Assembly (NCBI RefSeq): GCF_900240975.1
Contig: NZ_LT968776.1
Coordinates: forward strand, 1 to 64,000
Direction: 5' to 3'
Length of the DNA: 64,000 nucleotides
From: Mycobacterium sp. 4858
GTDB lineage: Bacteria > Actinomycetota > Actinomycetes > Mycobacteriales > Mycobacteriaceae
Below are positions 40,972 to 52,495 of this stretch, piece by piece. The stretch's first letter is position 1. Every line of letters begins with the position of its first letter. The translations under genes were made by a program, and so were the position numbers. The notes under the pieces are model-generated. The model searched no databases. It was not told the DNA's origin and worked only from the letters and a program-made list of their open reading frames with translations.

Positions 40972-43062
40972 GTGACGACACTCGAAGAGATCTCTACGCT
41001 GACCCAACCGCACCTCCCCGACGACTGGTCCGAGCTCGACTCGGCCGCCGTCGACACCGTCCGGGTGCTGGCCGCCGACGCGGTCCAAAAAGTCGGCAAC
41101 GGACATCCCGGAACGGCGATGAGCCTGGCTCCCCTGGCCTACACGCTGTTCCAGCACACGATGCGACACGACCCCAGCGACACCTACTGGCTGGGCCGCG
41201 ACCGGTTCGTGCTGTCGTGTGGTCACAGCAGCCTGACGCTGTACATCCAGCTGTACCTGGGCGGGTTCGGCCTGGAGCTGTCCGACATCGAGTCGCTGCG
41301 CACGTGGGGATCCAAGACGCCCGGGCACCCGGAGTTCCGGCACACCAAGGGCGTTGAGATCACCACCGGCCCGCTGGGCCAGGGTCTGGCCTCGGCCGTC
41401 GGCATGGCGATGGCGTCGCGCTACGAACGCGGCCTGTTCGACCCCGACGCCGCCCCGGGCACCAGCCCCTTCGATCACTTCATCTACGTGATCGCCTCGG
41501 ACGGCGACATCGAGGAGGGCGTCACCTCCGAGGCCTCGTCGCTGGCGGCCGTGCAGCAGCTGGGCAACCTGATCGTCTTCTACGACCACAACCAGATCTC
41601 GATCGAGGACGACACCGACATCGCGCTGTGCGAGGACACCGCCGCGCGCTACCGCGCATACGGCTGGCACGTGCAAGAGGTGGAGGGCGGCGAGAACGTC
41701 GTCGCGATCGAAGAGGCCATCGCCAACGCCAAGGCGACCACCGACCGGCCGTCGTTCATCTCGCTGCGCACGATCATCGGCTACCCGGCGCCAAAGCTGA
41801 TGAACACCGGGAAGGCGCACGGCGCGGCGCTGGGCGACGAGGAAGTCGCGGCCGTCAAGGAGATCCTGGGCTTCGACCCGGAAAAGAAGTTCGAGGTGCG
41901 CGACGAGGTCATCGCCCACACCCGCAAGCTGGTGGACCGGGGCAAGGAAGCGCACGAGAAGTGGCAGGCGGATTTCGACGCGTGGACGCAGCGCGAACCC
42001 GACCGCAAGGCGCTGCTGGACCGGTTGACCGCCGAGGAGCTGCCAGAGGGCTGGGACGCCGACATCCCGCGCTGGGAACCCGGCGACAAGGCGCTGGCGA
42101 CCCGCGCGGCATCCGGCAAGGTGCTCAACGCCGTGGGCCCGAAGCTCCCGGAGTTGTGGGGCGGCTCGGCCGACCTGGCGGGCAGCAACAACACCACTAT
42201 GGACAACGTCAAATCCTTTGGGCCGCCGTCGATTTCGACCAAGGACTACACGGCGGACTGGTACGGCCGCACACTGCACTTCGGCGTGCGCGAGCATGCG
42301 ATGGGCGCCATCCTGTCCGGCATCGTGCTGCACGGCCCGACCCGGGCCTACGGCGGCACGTTCCTGCAGTTCTCCGACTACATGCGCCCGGCGGTGCGGC
42401 TGGCATCGCTGATGGACATCGACACCATCTACGTGTGGACGCATGATTCGATCGGGCTCGGCGAGGACGGGCCGACCCACCAGCCGATCGAGCACCTCGC
42501 GGCGCTGCGGGCCATCCCCAAGCTGTCGGTGGTGCGCCCGGCCGACGCCAACGAGACCGCCTACGCCTGGCGCACGATCCTGGCCCGCGGCAACGGCAGC
42601 GGCCCGGTCGGGCTGATCCTGACCCGCCAGGGCGTGCCGATCCTCGAGGGCACCGACTACGAGGGCGTGACCCGGGGTGGCTACATCCTTGGCGACGAAG
42701 GCACCGAGGACCCCGACGTGGTGTTGATCGCCACCGGGTCCGAGGTCCAGCTCGCCGTCGAGGCCCAGAAGTTGTTGGCCGACAAGGACATCGTCGCGCG
42801 GGTGGTATCCATGCCGTGCGTGGAATGGTTCGAGTCGCAGCCCGAGGCCTACCGCGACAGCGTCCTGCCCCCCTCGGTGTCGGCCCGGGTGGCCGTCGAG
42901 GCCGGCGTCGCGCAGCCCTGGCACAAGCTCGTCGGCGACACCGGCCGGATCGTCTCGATCGAGCACTACGGCGAATCCGCCGACTACAAGACTTTGTTCC
43001 GTGAATTCGGTTTCACCGCAGAAGCCGTCGCGGCCGCCGCGGAACAGGTAGTGGACAACTGA
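40972..43062 (+). CDS. tkt: Transketolase
   Basis: A 696-residue ThDP enzyme of the non-oxidative pentose phosphate pathway, also linking to glycolysis. The N-terminal part has [15 protein letters not shown] and the ThDP motif [32 protein letters not shown] (GDG-type). The middle domain carries [14 protein letters not shown] with the catalytic Glu and [21 protein letters not shown]. The start is GTG at 40972 ([13 protein letters not shown]), which matches the M. tuberculosis protein. An ATG at 40951 is possible. First gene of the pentose phosphate operon. A 1,115-codon antisense frame over tkt-tal is a GC-bias shadow. Confidence 0.97.
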   Translation: MTTLEEISTLTQPHLPDDWSELDSAAVDTVRVLAADAVQKVGNGHPGTAMSLAPLAYTLFQHTMRHDPSDTYWLGRDRFVLSCGHSSLTLYIQLYLGGFGLELSDIESLRTWGSKTPGHPEFRHTKGVEITTGPLGQGLASAVGMAMASRYERGLFDPDAAPGTSPFDHFIYVIASDGDIEEGVTSEASSLAAVQQLGNLIVFYDHNQISIEDDTDIALCEDTAARYRAYGWHVQEVEGGENVVAIEEAIANAKATTDRPSFISLRTIIGYPAPKLMNTGKAHGAALGDEEVAAVKEILGFDPEKKFEVRDEVIAHTRKLVDRGKEAHEKWQADFDAWTQREPDRKALLDRLTAEELPEGWDADIPRWEPGDKALATRAASGKVLNAVGPKLPELWGGSADLAGSNNTTMDNVKSFGPPSISTKDYTADWYGRTLHFGVREHAMGAILSGIVLHGPTRAYGGTFLQFSDYMRPAVRLASLMDIDTIYVWTHDSIGLGEDGPTHQPIEHLAALRAIPKLSVVRPADANETAYAWRTILARGNGSGPVGLILTRQGVPILEGTDYEGVTRGGYILGDEGTEDPDVVLIATGSEVQLAVEAQKLLADKDIVARVVSMPCVEWFESQPEAYRDSVLPPSVSARVAVEAGVAQPWHKLVGDTGRIVSIEHYGESADYKTLFREFGFTAEAVAAAAEQVVDN

Positions 43063-43077
43063 GAAAGGGTGATTCAC

Positions 43078-44196
43078 ATGACTCAGAACCCTAACCTCGC
43101 CGCGCTCAGCGCCGCGGGAGTTTCCGTGTGGCTGGATGACTTGTCGCGCCAGCGGCTGCAGTCGGGCAATCTGAAGGAGCTGATCGACACCAAAAGTGTT
43201 GTGGGAGTGACCACCAACCCGTCGATCTTCCAGAAGGCGCTGGCCGAAGGCGACGCCTACGACGGCCAGATCGCCGAGCTCGCCGAGCGCGGCGCCGACG
43301 TGGACGCTACCATCCGCACCGTCACCACCGACGACGTGCGCAACGCCTGCGACGTGCTCAAGCCCCAGTGGGAAGCGTCCGACGGCGTCGACGGCCGGGT
43401 GTCCATCGAGGTGGACCCGCGGCTGGCGGACGAGACCGACAAGACCGTCGCGCAGGCCGTCGAGCTGTGGAAGATCGTCGACCGGCCCAACCTGTTCATC
43501 AAGATCCCGGCCACCAAGGCCGGCATCCCGGCGATCACCTCCGTTCTCGCCGAAGGGATCTCGGTCAACGTCACGCTGATCTTCTCGGTCGAGCGGCACC
43601 GCCAGGTGATGGACGCCTACCTGGCCGGCCTGGAGAAGGCCGGCGAGGCGGGTCACGACCTGTCCAAGATCCATTCCGTGGCATCGTTCTTCGTGTCCCG
43701 GGTGGACACCGAGGTGGACAAGCGGCTGGAGAAGATCGGTTCCGAGGAGGCGCTCGCGTTGCGCGGCCAGGCCGGTGTGGCCAACGCCCGCCTCGCCTAC
43801 GCGGCCTACCAGGAGGTGTTCGAGGGCGGCGATCGCTACGAGGCGCTCAAGGGCGACGGGGCCCGCGTGCAGCGGCCGCTGTGGGCGTCGACCGGGGTCA
43901 AGAACCCCGACTACTCCGACACCCTCTACGTCACCGAGCTGGTCGCGCCGAACACGGTGAACACCATGCCGGAGAAGACAATTGACGCGGTCGCCGATCA
44001 CGGCGAGATCACGGGTGACACGGTCACCGGCACCGCGTCGGCCGCGCAAGAGGTCTTCGACAAGCTGGCCGGGGTCGGGATCGACCTCACCGACGTGTTC
44101 GTGGTCCTCGAGAAAGAGGGCGTGGAGAAGTTCGTGGAGTCGTGGACCGAGCTGCTGGAGGAGACGCAGAAGCAGCTGGGTTCCGCCTCCAAATGA
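43078..44196 (+). CDS. tal: Transaldolase
   Basis: A 372-residue transaldolase of the actinobacterial long type. The Schiff-base lysine is in [18 protein letters not shown], and the second signature is [13 protein letters not shown]. The acidic residues Asp and Glu of the active site are in VWLDDLSR and [12 protein letters not shown]. It moves dihydroxyacetone units between sugar phosphates. ATG 43078 has AAAGGG upstream. The next gene zwf2 overlaps the stop (ATGA). Confidence 0.97.
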   Translation: MTQNPNLAALSAAGVSVWLDDLSRQRLQSGNLKELIDTKSVVGVTTNPSIFQKALAEGDAYDGQIAELAERGADVDATIRTVTTDDVRNACDVLKPQWEASDGVDGRVSIEVDPRLADETDKTVAQAVELWKIVDRPNLFIKIPATKAGIPAITSVLAEGISVNVTLIFSVERHRQVMDAYLAGLEKAGEAGHDLSKIHSVASFFVSRVDTEVDKRLEKIGSEEALALRGQAGVANARLAYAAYQEVFEGGDRYEALKGDGARVQRPLWASTGVKNPDYSDTLYVTELVAPNTVNTMPEKTIDAVADHGEITGDTVTGTASAAQEVFDKLAGVGIDLTDVFVVLEKEGVEKFVESWTELLEETQKQLGSASK

Positions 44197-45737
44197 GTCC
44201 GGCTCGTACCGCTGCACAATGGCATAACCCGCTGCGGGACAAGCGCGACAAGCGGCTGCCGAGGATCGCCGGCCCCTGCGGCATGGTGATCTTCGGCGTC
44301 ACCGGTGACCTCGCCCGCAAAAAGGTGATGCCGGCCATCTACGACCTGGCCAATCGGGGGCTGCTGCCGCCGAGCTTCTCCCTGGTGGGCTTCGCCCGCC
44401 GGGACTGGGAAACCCAGGACTTCCGCAAGGTCGTCTACCAGGCCGTCAAGGAACACTGCCGCACGCCGTTCCGGGAGGAGAACTGGGAGCGGCTGGCCGA
44501 GGGATTCCGTTTCGTGCCGGGCTCTTTCGACGACGACGAATCGTTCAGCCGGCTGGCCGAAACCCTGGACAAGCTGGACGCCGAGCGCGGCACCGGCGGC
44601 AACCACGCCTTCTACCTGGCCATCCCGCCGAAATCGTTTCCGGTGGTGTGCGACCAGCTGCACAGGTCCGGGCTGGCCCGCCCGCAGGGCGATCGATGGA
44701 GCCGCGTCGTCATCGAGAAGCCGTTCGGGCACGACCTGGAAAGCGCGCAGGCCCTCAACCATGCGGTTAACGCCGTCTTCCCCGAAGAGGCCGTGTTCCG
44801 CATCGACCACTATCTGGGCAAGGAGACCGTCCGCAACATCCTGGCGTTGCGGTTCGCCAATCAGTTGTTCGACCCGATCTGGAACGCGCACTACGTCGAC
44901 CACGTACAGATCACCATGGCCGAGGACATCGGATTGGGCGGCCGCGCCGGATATTACGACGGTATCGGCGCCGCCCGAGATGTCATCCAGAACCACCTGA
45001 TGCAGTTGCTCGCGCTGACCGCGATGGAAGAGCCGGTCAGCTTCAACCCGGCGGCCTTGCAGACCGAGAAGATCAAGGTGCTTTCGGCGACGCAGCTGGC
45101 CCAGCCGCTCGACGAGACCACCAGCCGCGGCCAATACGCCGGCGGCTGGCAGGGCGGCGAGAAAGTGGTGGGTCTGCTGGACGAGGAAGGGTTCGCGAAG
45201 GACTCCACGACCGAGACGTTCGCCGCGATCACGCTGGAGGTTGACACCCGCCGCTGGGCCGGCGTGCCGTTCTACCTGCGTACCGGCAAACGGCTGGGCC
45301 GCAGGGTGACCGAGATCGCGCTGGTCTTCAAGCGCGCCCCGCATCTGCCGTTCGACGCCACCATGACCGACGAACTGGGGGCCAATGCGATGGTCATCCG
45401 GGTGCAGCCCGACGAGGGCATCACGCTGCGATTCGGCTCCAAGGTGCCCGGCACCGCGATGGAGGTCCGCGACGTCAACATGGACTTCTCCTACGGCTCG
45501 GCGTTCGCCGAGGAGTCGCCCGAGGCCTACGAACAGCTGATCCTGGACGTGTTGCTGGGCGAGCCGTCGTTGTTCCCTGTCAACGAAGAGGTCGAATTGG
45601 CTTGGCAGATATTGGATCCCGTCCTCGACAACTGGGCGGCCGACGGCAAGCCTGAGCCGTATGAGGCGGGGACGTGGGGTCCGGAGTCGTCGTTCGAGAT
45701 GCTGCGCCGGACCGGTCGCGAATGGCGGCGGCCCTAG
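44193..45737 (+). CDS. zwf2: Glucose-6-phosphate 1-dehydrogenase
   Basis: A 514-residue enzyme of the oxidative pentose phosphate branch that yields NADPH. The nucleotide site is [22 protein letters not shown], and the active-site peptide is [13 protein letters not shown] with the catalytic His. [11 protein letters not shown] and [24 protein letters not shown] are family blocks. Length equals that of M. tuberculosis Zwf2. Start ATG 44193 overlaps the tal stop. It is followed by opcA, whose product activates Zwf in actinobacteria. Confidence 0.97.
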   Translation: MSPARTAAQWHNPLRDKRDKRLPRIAGPCGMVIFGVTGDLARKKVMPAIYDLANRGLLPPSFSLVGFARRDWETQDFRKVVYQAVKEHCRTPFREENWERLAEGFRFVPGSFDDDESFSRLAETLDKLDAERGTGGNHAFYLAIPPKSFPVVCDQLHRSGLARPQGDRWSRVVIEKPFGHDLESAQALNHAVNAVFPEEAVFRIDHYLGKETVRNILALRFANQLFDPIWNAHYVDHVQITMAEDIGLGGRAGYYDGIGAARDVIQNHLMQLLALTAMEEPVSFNPAALQTEKIKVLSATQLAQPLDETTSRGQYAGGWQGGEKVVGLLDEEGFAKDSTTETFAAITLEVDTRRWAGVPFYLRTGKRLGRRVTEIALVFKRAPHLPFDATMTDELGANAMVIRVQPDEGITLRFGSKVPGTAMEVRDVNMDFSYGSAFAEESPEAYEQLILDVLLGEPSLFPVNEEVELAWQILDPVLDNWAADGKPEPYEAGTWGPESSFEMLRRTGREWRRP

Positions 45738-45790
45738 ATGATTCGCGCCGTCGACGATGCAGAACGCAGTGATGAAGAGGAGCGGCGCTC

Positions 45791-46702
45791 GTGATCATCG
45801 ACATGCCCGACACCACCACCACCGCGGTCAACAAGAAGCTCGACGAACTGCGGGAGAAGGTCGGCGCCGTGACGATGGGCCGGGTGCTGACGTTGATCGT
45901 CGCGCCGGACAGCGACGCCGTCCTCGAGGAGTCGCTCGAGGCGGCCAACAACGCCAGCCACGAGCATCCCAGCCGGATCATCGTCACCATGCGGGGCGAC
46001 CCGTATGCCGACGAGCCGCGCCTGGACGCGCAGCTGCGCGCGGGTGGGGACACCGGAGCCACCGAGGTGGTGATCCTGAACCTGTCCGGGCCGCTCGCCG
46101 GGCACGCAGCCAGCGTCGTGACCCCGTTCCTGCTTCCCGACATTCCCGTGGTGGCCTGGTGGCCGGACATCGCCCCGGCGACTCCGGCCGAAGACCCGTT
46201 GGGCAAGTTGGCGATTCGGCGCATCACGGACGCCACCAACGCAACCGACCCGCTGTCGGCGATCAAGAGCCGCCGGTCGGGATACACCGCCGGTGACACC
46301 GACCTGGCGTGGGCGCGCATCACCTATTGGCGGGCGCTGCTCACCTCGGCCGTCGACCTGGCGCCGCACGAGCCGATCGAGTCGGCCCTGGTGTCCGGCC
46401 TGAAGGCGGAGCCTGCGCTTGACATCCTCGCGGGCTGGCTGGCCAGCCGGATCGACGGCCCGGTGCGCCGTGCGGTCGGCGAGCTCAAGGTGGAACTGGT
46501 TCGCAAGAGCGAGACCATCGTGTTGAGCCGGCCCCAAGAGGGCAGGACGGCGACACTGAGCCGCACCGCCAAGCCGGAGGCACTACTCCCCTTGGCGCGT
46601 AGGGAAACCGGCGAGTGCCTCGCCGAAGACTTGCGGCGGCTCGACCCGGACGAGATTTATCAGACAGCGCTAGCAGGCATTGAGAAAGTGCAGTACGTGT
46701 GA
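45791..46702 (+). CDS. opcA: OpcA, activator of glucose-6-phosphate dehydrogenase
   Basis: A 303-residue OpcA protein, needed for full G6PDH activity in cyanobacteria and actinobacteria. Signatures include [34 protein letters not shown] and [36 protein letters not shown]. Several acidic and Trp residues of the family are kept. The start is GTG with GAGGAGCGG upstream. It lies 53 bp after zwf2 and overlaps pgl (GTGA). Confidence 0.93.
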   Translation: MIIDMPDTTTTAVNKKLDELREKVGAVTMGRVLTLIVAPDSDAVLEESLEAANNASHEHPSRIIVTMRGDPYADEPRLDAQLRAGGDTGATEVVILNLSGPLAGHAASVVTPFLLPDIPVVAWWPDIAPATPAEDPLGKLAIRRITDATNATDPLSAIKSRRSGYTAGDTDLAWARITYWRALLTSAVDLAPHEPIESALVSGLKAEPALDILAGWLASRIDGPVRRAVGELKVELVRKSETIVLSRPQEGRTATLSRTAKPEALLPLARRETGECLAEDLRRLDPDEIYQTALAGIEKVQYV

Positions 46703-47454
46703 GCACCATCATCGAAGTTTTTCCCGAAAGTCAGGCACTGGTCGAGGCCGCCGCCAACCGACTGGCCGGCACCATCCGCGAGGCCGTGGCGGCCCGTGAC
46801 CGAGCGCTCGTCGTGCTGACCGGTGGCGGCAATGGCATCGGGTTGCTCGAGTCCCTGGCGGGCCACGAGATCGCCTGGCCCAAGGTGCACCTGTTCTGGG
46901 GTGACGAACGCTACGTCCCCGAGGACGACGACGAACGCAACGACAAGCAGGCGCGCGCGGCCTTGCTGGACCGGATCGACATTCCGTGCAGCCATGTGCA
47001 CACGATGCCGGCCAGCGACGGCGAATTCGGCACCGACCTCGCGGCCGCGGCGCTGGCCTACGAACAGCTGCTGGCGGCCAATGCCGCCCCCGGCCAACGG
47101 GTTCCGAATTTCGACGTGCACCTGTTGGGTATGGGCCCGGAGGGCCACATCAACTCCCTCTTCCCGGACACCCCCGCCGTGCTGGAAACCAGCCGCATGG
47201 TCGTCGCGGTCGAGGACTCCCCCAAGCCGCCTCCCCAACGAATCACCTTGACCCTGCCCGCGGTTCAGCAGTCGCGCGAGGTTTGGCTGATGGTGTCCGG
47301 CGCCTCGAAGGCGGACGCGGTGGCGGCGGCGATCGGCGGCGCCCCGCCGGGTTCGGTGCCCGCCGCCGGGGCGATCGGTCAGGAGACGACGCTGTGGCTG
47401 CTGGACGAGGAGGCCGCGGCCAAACTGCCGCCCCGGCCGGGTCAGCCAAGCTAG
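46699..47454 (+). CDS. pgl: 6-phosphogluconolactonase
   Basis: A 251-residue enzyme of the NagB/Pgl fold (devB in M. tuberculosis annotation) that hydrolyses the product of Zwf2. The signatures are [34 protein letters not shown] and [22 protein letters not shown]. Asp and His residues of the active site lie in the last two. The start is GTG, overlapping the opcA stop. It completes the oxidative branch encoded by this operon. A 6-phosphogluconate dehydrogenase gene is not in the window. Confidence 0.95.
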   Translation: MSTIIEVFPESQALVEAAANRLAGTIREAVAARDRALVVLTGGGNGIGLLESLAGHEIAWPKVHLFWGDERYVPEDDDERNDKQARAALLDRIDIPCSHVHTMPASDGEFGTDLAAAALAYEQLLAANAAPGQRVPNFDVHLLGMGPEGHINSLFPDTPAVLETSRMVVAVEDSPKPPPQRITLTLPAVQQSREVWLMVSGASKADAVAAAIGGAPPGSVPAAGAIGQETTLWLLDEEAAAKLPPRPGQPS

Positions 47455-47481
47455 CCCCGGCCCGGATTGTCCCGGGTGATA

Positions 47482-47871
47482 ATGACGGTCATGGCAGACA
47501 GAACCATGCGCGGCGGGCAAGAGCGGAACCGGCTCAAAACTCTCACCCAGGCTGCACTGAATGCCGACAAGACCGTGGAGCAGGTCGAAGACGTCCTCGA
47601 TGGCCTGAGCACCACCATGAAAGAGCTGAACGCGTCCCTGTCCAACCTGAACGCCACGGTCGAGCGCATGGAAAGCGGGCTTGACCACCTGGACGGCACG
47701 CTGTCGCGGCTGGACGACCTGGCGAGGCGACTGATCGTTCTGGTCGAGCCGGTGGAGGCGATCGTCGGGCGCATCGACGGCATGGTCAAGGTGGGCGAGA
47801 CGATGATGACGCCGCTGTCGATGACGGAGAACGCCGTGCGCGGCGCACTGGACCGGCTGCGGAACCGCTGA
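47482..47871 (+). CDS. Coiled-coil protein of unknown function (Rv1444c-like)
   Basis: A 129-residue protein. It is mostly one coiled coil with heptad Leu (TVEQVEDVLDGLSTTMKELNASLSNLNATVERMESGLDHLDGTLSRLDDLARRLIVLVEPVEAIVGRIDGMVKVGETM). No signal peptide or membrane helix is visible. Start may be ATG 47482 or 47491. It follows pgl by 27 bp and may be the last gene of the pentose phosphate operon. Convergent with the DUF1206 gene, 12 bp between stops. No function can be named. Confidence 0.7.
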   Translation: MTVMADRTMRGGQERNRLKTLTQAALNADKTVEQVEDVLDGLSTTMKELNASLSNLNATVERMESGLDHLDGTLSRLDDLARRLIVLVEPVEAIVGRIDGMVKVGETMMTPLSMTENAVRGALDRLRNR

Positions 47872-47883
47872 GGCGGGCTACAG

Positions 47884-48693
47884 CTACATCTTGGTTGACC
47901 GGGCCATCACGAAGCTGTACAGCCCGTAGGTGATGAGTCCCAGGCCGGCGACAGTCAGCAGCGCGGCCCCGTAGTGCTGGGCCCCCAGCGTCTTCAGCGC
48001 GCCGTCGAGCCCGGTCGCCTTCTTCGGTTCTGAGCGGCACGCGGCCACGATCACCAGCGCGCCCGTCAGGGTGATCACGATGCCCTTGCCGATGTATCCG
48101 GCCATGCCAAGCCGCCGCACCAGGTCACCCGACTTGCCCTGCAGGTCGTCGACGAAATTACCGCTGGCGCCCTTGTAGACGTGGTAGCAACCGACCGCGA
48201 CGATGACCAGGCCACACGCGACGAGCGCGATGGTGCCGCCGGGCGTAGCCATGAGGCGCGCGCTCATGCTCGAATTCTGTTGATCGGCCGGCCTGCCCGC
48301 GCCCCGGGCGAATCCGAACGCGGAATAGGCGAACGCGAGGTAGACCGCCGCCAGCCCCAAGGCCTTCGCCCGCGAGGACGCATCCGACGAACGCTGCGAC
48401 TCACGGTCGCTCGATCGGCCCAGCGCGGTTTCGACAAGCCGCCAAAGGCCCATCGCCAGGAGGGCGGCCGTGGCGATCCAGAGCGCGAGCGGGCCGCCTG
48501 GTTTGGCCGCCAGCGTCGCCAGGGCGCCGGTCTGATCAGCGGTGCCGCCATCGCCGCACGCGACACGGATGGCGAGGTAGCCGACGATGAGATGCAGTAT
48601 CCCGTTCACGACGAACCCGACTCGCGCGAGTCGTTCGAAGACGGTGTTCTGGGCCAATTGGGCCGGCGTGACCGGGGACGCGCTGTTCGACAT
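47884..48693 (-). CDS. DUF1206 membrane protein
   Basis: A 269-residue membrane protein with three DUF1206 repeats, each a pair of helices: FERLARVGFVVNGILHLIVGYLAIRVA, SRAKALGLAAVYLAFAYSAFGFARG, and VRRLGMAGYIGKGIVITLTGALVIVAA. Small Gly and Ala residues in the helices suggest close packing. Function unknown. ATG 48693 has GGAGGGG upstream. The frame continues to 48732, but this part is Arg/Pro-rich and has no start signal. It lies about 100 bp downstream of a DUF4239 gene on the same strand. Confidence 0.82.
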   Translation of the reverse strand: MSNSASPVTPAQLAQNTVFERLARVGFVVNGILHLIVGYLAIRVACGDGGTADQTGALATLAAKPGGPLALWIATAALLAMGLWRLVETALGRSSDRESQRSSDASSRAKALGLAAVYLAFAYSAFGFARGAGRPADQQNSSMSARLMATPGGTIALVACGLVIVAVGCYHVYKGASGNFVDDLQGKSGDLVRRLGMAGYIGKGIVITLTGALVIVAACRSEPKKATGLDGALKTLGAQHYGAALLTVAGLGLITYGLYSFVMARSTKM

Positions 48694-48758
48694 GGCACCC
48701 CTCCCGAACGGTCGACGGCGGGCCGGCGACACCGGCCTTCGCCCCGAATGCCCCTAAA

Positions 48759-48774
48759 CCGCTGTTACGTAACG
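48759..48774. repeat. 16-bp direct repeat, left copy
   Basis: CCGCTGTTACGTAACG is identical to 49647-49662. It contains the perfect 10-bp palindrome GTTACGTAAC. The two copies, 888 bp apart, bracket the DUF4239 gene exactly. The right copy is the 3' end of ppc. Confidence 0.75.
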
Positions 48775-48795
48775 TGCAACGTCGACCACGCCCAA

Positions 48796-49578
48796 CTACG
48801 TTGCCCGGTCGACCGCGTCGAACACCTCCAGCGCGTGCTGAAACGGCGCGGAGGTGAGTTTCTGCTCGGTCGACATGGGATGGTCCAGCGAGAAGATGAT
48901 GCACAGCAGTAGACCGAGCAGCACCGCGATCGCGCCGGACACCATTGCGTGACCGAAAGTGCTGCCCAGGCGCAGAAATCCGGTGAGTGCCACCAACACA
49001 ACGGCGCCGAACACCAGACCGCCCCATAGCAGCGGTGGTATGCGCGGCTTGGTGTCGATGATGCGCTGGGTGCGATCGGAGGCCAGAACGGTCAACTGGC
49101 TGAGGAATTCGGCGTTGATGTGGCTCGAAGCGACGTTCGGCGGTTGATTGCCGATGATGCGGTACATCTTCGTGATGGCGGTTCGCGCGTTGTCGGAACT
49201 TCCGTCGCTGGCCTGCTTGTTCGGGTCCGCGTTTTCGAGGGCGGTCGCGTATGTTCGCAGCAGCCGCTGAATCTGTGTCCGCTCCGGCTCCTGCATGGCG
49301 ACGGTCTGCCGGTACATCGTCGTCAGCGCCGACGCCTCGTTGGCGACGATCACCTCGGCTGAGGAGAACTGCTGCCAAGACACGACCACCGTGAATCCCA
49401 CCAGGGCGCCGTAGACGAGCGCGACTACGGCGATGAACGGCGACATCGCCGGATTGTGCTCTTTACCGACGTGCCGGAGCGTACGATTCGCCACGCTGAT
49501 GCACCCGACCGCGATCGCGATGGCGACGGTGACGACACCAACAAGCACGAGCCAAAGCGGTAGCCCCGAAGCACCCAT
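48796..49578 (-). CDS. DUF4239 (bestrophin-like) membrane protein
   Basis: A 260-residue membrane protein. Two N-terminal helices (LWLVLVGVVTVAIAIAVGCI and FIAVVALVYGALVGFTVVVSW) are followed by a cytosolic helical part (NEASALTTMYRQTVAMQEPERTQIQRLLRTYATALE) and two C-terminal helices (LLWGGLVFGAVVLVALTGFL and MVSGAIAVLLGLLLCIIFSLDHP). The order of helices and the FSSAEVIVANEASAL segment are typical of DUF4239, which is distantly like bestrophin channels. Transport is not shown. The gene is flanked by 16-bp direct repeats and may have arrived as a small cassette. Confidence 0.75.
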   Translation of the reverse strand: MGASGLPLWLVLVGVVTVAIAIAVGCISVANRTLRHVGKEHNPAMSPFIAVVALVYGALVGFTVVVSWQQFSSAEVIVANEASALTTMYRQTVAMQEPERTQIQRLLRTYATALENADPNKQASDGSSDNARTAITKMYRIIGNQPPNVASSHINAEFLSQLTVLASDRTQRIIDTKPRIPPLLWGGLVFGAVVLVALTGFLRLGSTFGHAMVSGAIAVLLGLLLCIIFSLDHPMSTEQKLTSAPFQHALEVFDAVDRAT

Positions 49579-49642
49579 CGGGGGCAGCGTATTGGCGCAT
49601 CGTTCAGCACACGGCCCGCTTTACGGACGGTTAGTCGAGGCG

Positions 49643-52450
49643 CTACCCGCTGTTACGTAACGCGCTCGCCAATCCGTTCATCGTCAGCAGGATGCCGCGC
49701 TGCACCAGTTCGTCGTCGTCGCCGGAGCGGTACCGCCGCAGCAACTCCACCTGCAGATGGTTCAGCGGCTCCAGGTAGGGGAAGCGGTTGAACACCGAGC
49801 GCGCCAGCGCGGGGTTGTCGGCCAGCAGATCCTCTTGACCGGTGATGAGCTTGTGCATCGCGATGGTCCGCCGGTGCTCGTCGACGATCTTGCCGAACAC
49901 CCGTTCGCGCAGTTCCTCGTCCCCGACGAGCTCCGCGTAGCGCGCCGCCAGGCCCAAATCACTCTTGGCCAGCACCTGCGCCATGTTGGACAGCACGCTG
50001 CGGAAGAAGGGCCACCGCTCGTACAGCTCGTTCAGGATCCCGACGCGCTCCTCTTCGCTTTCGGGGCCGGCCGCGATCCACTGCTCGAAGGCCGACCCGG
50101 TACCGTACCAGCCGGGCAGCATCACCCGGGACTGGCTCCACGCCAGCACCCAGGGGATGGCGCGCAGGTCCGAGATCGACGAGGTGGGTTTGCGCGACGT
50201 CGGGCGGCTGCCGATGTTCAGCGAGCCGATCTCGCTGACCGGCGTGGAGGCGGTGAAGTAGTCGACGAATCCCGGTGTCTCGTGCACCAATTCGGCGTAC
50301 GCGCGCTGCGCCAGGGTGGCCACCTCGTCGAGCACGGCGTAGGCCGGCTCGGCCGCGCCGCCCAGGCCCTCGACGTCGAGCAGCGTCGACTCCAGCGTGG
50401 CCGCCACCAGGCTTTCCAGGTTGCGGCGCGCCGACTGCGGTTCGGCGTACTTGGCGGCGATCACCTCGCCCTGCTCGGTGAGGCGCAGCGAGCCGTTCAC
50501 CGCGCCCGGCGGCTGCGCCAGGATGGCCTGATAGCTCGGCCCACCCCCGCGTCCGACCGTACCGCCGCGACCGTGGAAGAGCCGCAACCGAATTCCGTTT
50601 TTGCGGGCCACCTCGACCAGGGCCAGCTCGGCGCGATAGACCGCCCAGCTGGATGCCAGGTAACCGCCGTCCTTGTTCGAGTCGGAGTAGCCGAGCATCA
50701 CCTCCTGGCATCCGCCCTGCGCGTCGACGACCGCCCGGTACAGCGGAAGAGCCAGCATCGCGTCCACGATGGCCGCGCCGTTGTGCAGATCATCGATGGT
50801 CTCGAACAGCGGCGAAATGGCCACGGGGCAATAGGGTTCCGGCCCGGAGGCGTCCAGCAGCCCGCATTCCTTCAGCAGGATCGCCACCTCCAGGACGTCG
50901 GACACCGAGCGGCACATGGAGATGACATAGTTGGGGACGGCGGCCGGGCCGTAGCGCCCGATGGCGTGCTCGGCGGCGCTGACGACCTCGAGCTCCTTGC
51001 GGGCCAGGTCCGAAAGTTGCCCTCGGTCACCGATGAGTGGACGCCGGGTGCCCAGTTCGCCCTCCAGCAGCGCGACCCGCTCCTCCTCGGGCAGGGATTT
51101 GTAGTCGGGGTGCACCCCGGCCCAGGCCAGCAGCTCCCCCACCACCTCCTCGTGGACGTCGGAGTTCTGCCGCATGTCCAAACCGGACAGGTGAAAACCG
51201 AAGACGCTCACGCCTTCTCGCAGCAGGGCCAGGCGGTCGTCGGCCAGCAGCGCGCTGCCGTGGGCGCGCAGGGACTCGTCGATGGTGTCGAGATCCCGTT
51301 GCAGTTCGGCCGGGGCCGCGTACGGTGGCAGGCCGAGGTCGAGCTCATGCTGCGGCCTGCGGTCCAGGATCTCGGCGCCCGTCGCGGTGAGCCGCGAGCG
51401 GATCACCCGCACCGCCCGCCGGTACGGCTCGTCGGCGCGGGCCTGCTCGCCGCAGCCCTCGGCCAATTCGGCCAGCATGGGTGTGACCGGGACGAGTCGG
51501 GCCGACATCGACAGGTCCTGCTCGAGGGCGGTGAGTTCGGCCAAGTAGTGCGACAGCGCGGTGAACGCGGCGCTGCCGGTGGCCTGGCGCACCACGTCGC
51601 CCGTCACGTTGGGGTTGCCGTCGCGATCGCCGCCGATCCAGGAACCGGGGCGCAGGATCGGTGCGGCGAGCAGATCGGCATCGGGCCAGCGGGCCCGCAA
51701 TGCGTCCCGGACCTCGGCGTTGACCTGCGGGATGACCTGGAAGAACGCGGCCGCGTAATAGCGCAGCCCCACCTCGATCTCGTCGGTGATCTGCAGCCGG
51801 GACAACCGGAGCAGCGCGGTCTGCCACAGGGTGAGGACCTGGCGGCGCAACTCGCGCTCGATGTTGCGCCCGTCGTCGGTCTCGGTGTGCCCCTCGGCGT
51901 GCAGCCGCATCAGTTGGGTGATCCGGTGCTGGGTGACGAAGACGGTGCGCCGCCGGGTTTCGGTGGGGTGGGCGGTGATCACCGGGGAGATCAGGGCCCC
52001 GCGCAGCGCGGTCGCCACCGTGGCCGAATCGAGTTCGGCGCCATCGAGTTTGGCGTAGGTCGCGGCCAGGCTGCTGTCCTGCGGCGGCTCGCCCGCGGCG
52101 ACGTGGATCGCACGGCGGCGCTCCCGGTGGATGTCCTCGGCCACGTTGGCCAGCAGCGCGAAGTGGCTGAATGCGCGGATGACCGGGATCGCTCGGTGAA
52201 TGTCGATGCCGTCGAACATGCGCGCCAGGTCGGCCCGGTCGATCTCGGAGCGGCGCACCCGGAACGATTCCACCCGGGCGCGCTCCACGAGCTCGAAAAC
52301 CTCGTCCCCGTTCTGCTCGCGCACGGTGTCGCCGAGGATGGTGCCCAGCAGCCTGATGTCGGCACGCATCGGCTCGGTCGCCTCGCGACCGACCAGCGTC
52401 CGTTGCACGGCGCCGATCGGTTCCAGCGCGATGTCGGAAACGTCAACCAT
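49643..52450 (-). CDS. ppc: Phosphoenolpyruvate carboxylase
   Basis: A 935-residue enzyme that makes oxaloacetate from PEP and bicarbonate, an anaplerotic entry to the TCA cycle. The catalytic His is in [15 protein letters not shown], the signature Lys in [17 protein letters not shown] and the Arg-Gly loop in [17 protein letters not shown]. The C-terminal [16 protein letters not shown] ends as in most PPC, so it is complete. M. tuberculosis lacks this gene to my knowledge and relies on PEP carboxykinase and pyruvate carboxylase. The last codons form the right 16-bp direct repeat. The 1,049-codon antisense frame is a shadow. Confidence 0.96.
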   Translation of the reverse strand: MVDVSDIALEPIGAVQRTLVGREATEPMRADIRLLGTILGDTVREQNGDEVFELVERARVESFRVRRSEIDRADLARMFDGIDIHRAIPVIRAFSHFALLANVAEDIHRERRRAIHVAAGEPPQDSSLAATYAKLDGAELDSATVATALRGALISPVITAHPTETRRRTVFVTQHRITQLMRLHAEGHTETDDGRNIERELRRQVLTLWQTALLRLSRLQITDEIEVGLRYYAAAFFQVIPQVNAEVRDALRARWPDADLLAAPILRPGSWIGGDRDGNPNVTGDVVRQATGSAAFTALSHYLAELTALEQDLSMSARLVPVTPMLAELAEGCGEQARADEPYRRAVRVIRSRLTATGAEILDRRPQHELDLGLPPYAAPAELQRDLDTIDESLRAHGSALLADDRLALLREGVSVFGFHLSGLDMRQNSDVHEEVVGELLAWAGVHPDYKSLPEEERVALLEGELGTRRPLIGDRGQLSDLARKELEVVSAAEHAIGRYGPAAVPNYVISMCRSVSDVLEVAILLKECGLLDASGPEPYCPVAISPLFETIDDLHNGAAIVDAMLALPLYRAVVDAQGGCQEVMLGYSDSNKDGGYLASSWAVYRAELALVEVARKNGIRLRLFHGRGGTVGRGGGPSYQAILAQPPGAVNGSLRLTEQGEVIAAKYAEPQSARRNLESLVAATLESTLLDVEGLGGAAEPAYAVLDEVATLAQRAYAELVHETPGFVDYFTASTPVSEIGSLNIGSRPTSRKPTSSISDLRAIPWVLAWSQSRVMLPGWYGTGSAFEQWIAAGPESEEERVGILNELYERWPFFRSVLSNMAQVLAKSDLGLAARYAELVGDEELRERVFGKIVDEHRRTIAMHKLITGQEDLLADNPALARSVFNRFPYLEPLNHLQVELLRRYRSGDDDELVQRGILLTMNGLASALRNSG
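49647..49662. repeat. 16-bp direct repeat, right copy, in the ppc 3' end
   Basis: Identical to 48759-48774 (CCGCTGTTACGTAACG). Here it encodes the final residues of PPC (Leu-Arg-Asn-Ser-Gly). A copy of the ppc end on the far side of the DUF4239 gene is what integration by site-specific recombination into the 3' end of a gene would leave. Confidence 0.75.
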
Positions 52451-52495
52451 GTGTCCCAGTATCGGTGCGGATCACGTGGTCCGCCCGCCGACGGG

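Noticed and set aside
40870..44217. 1,115-codon minus-strand open frame over tkt and tal
   Set aside because: It is antisense to two clear enzymes, rich in His, Arg, Val and Gly as expected for a mirrored GC-rich third-position frame, and has no recognisable domain.
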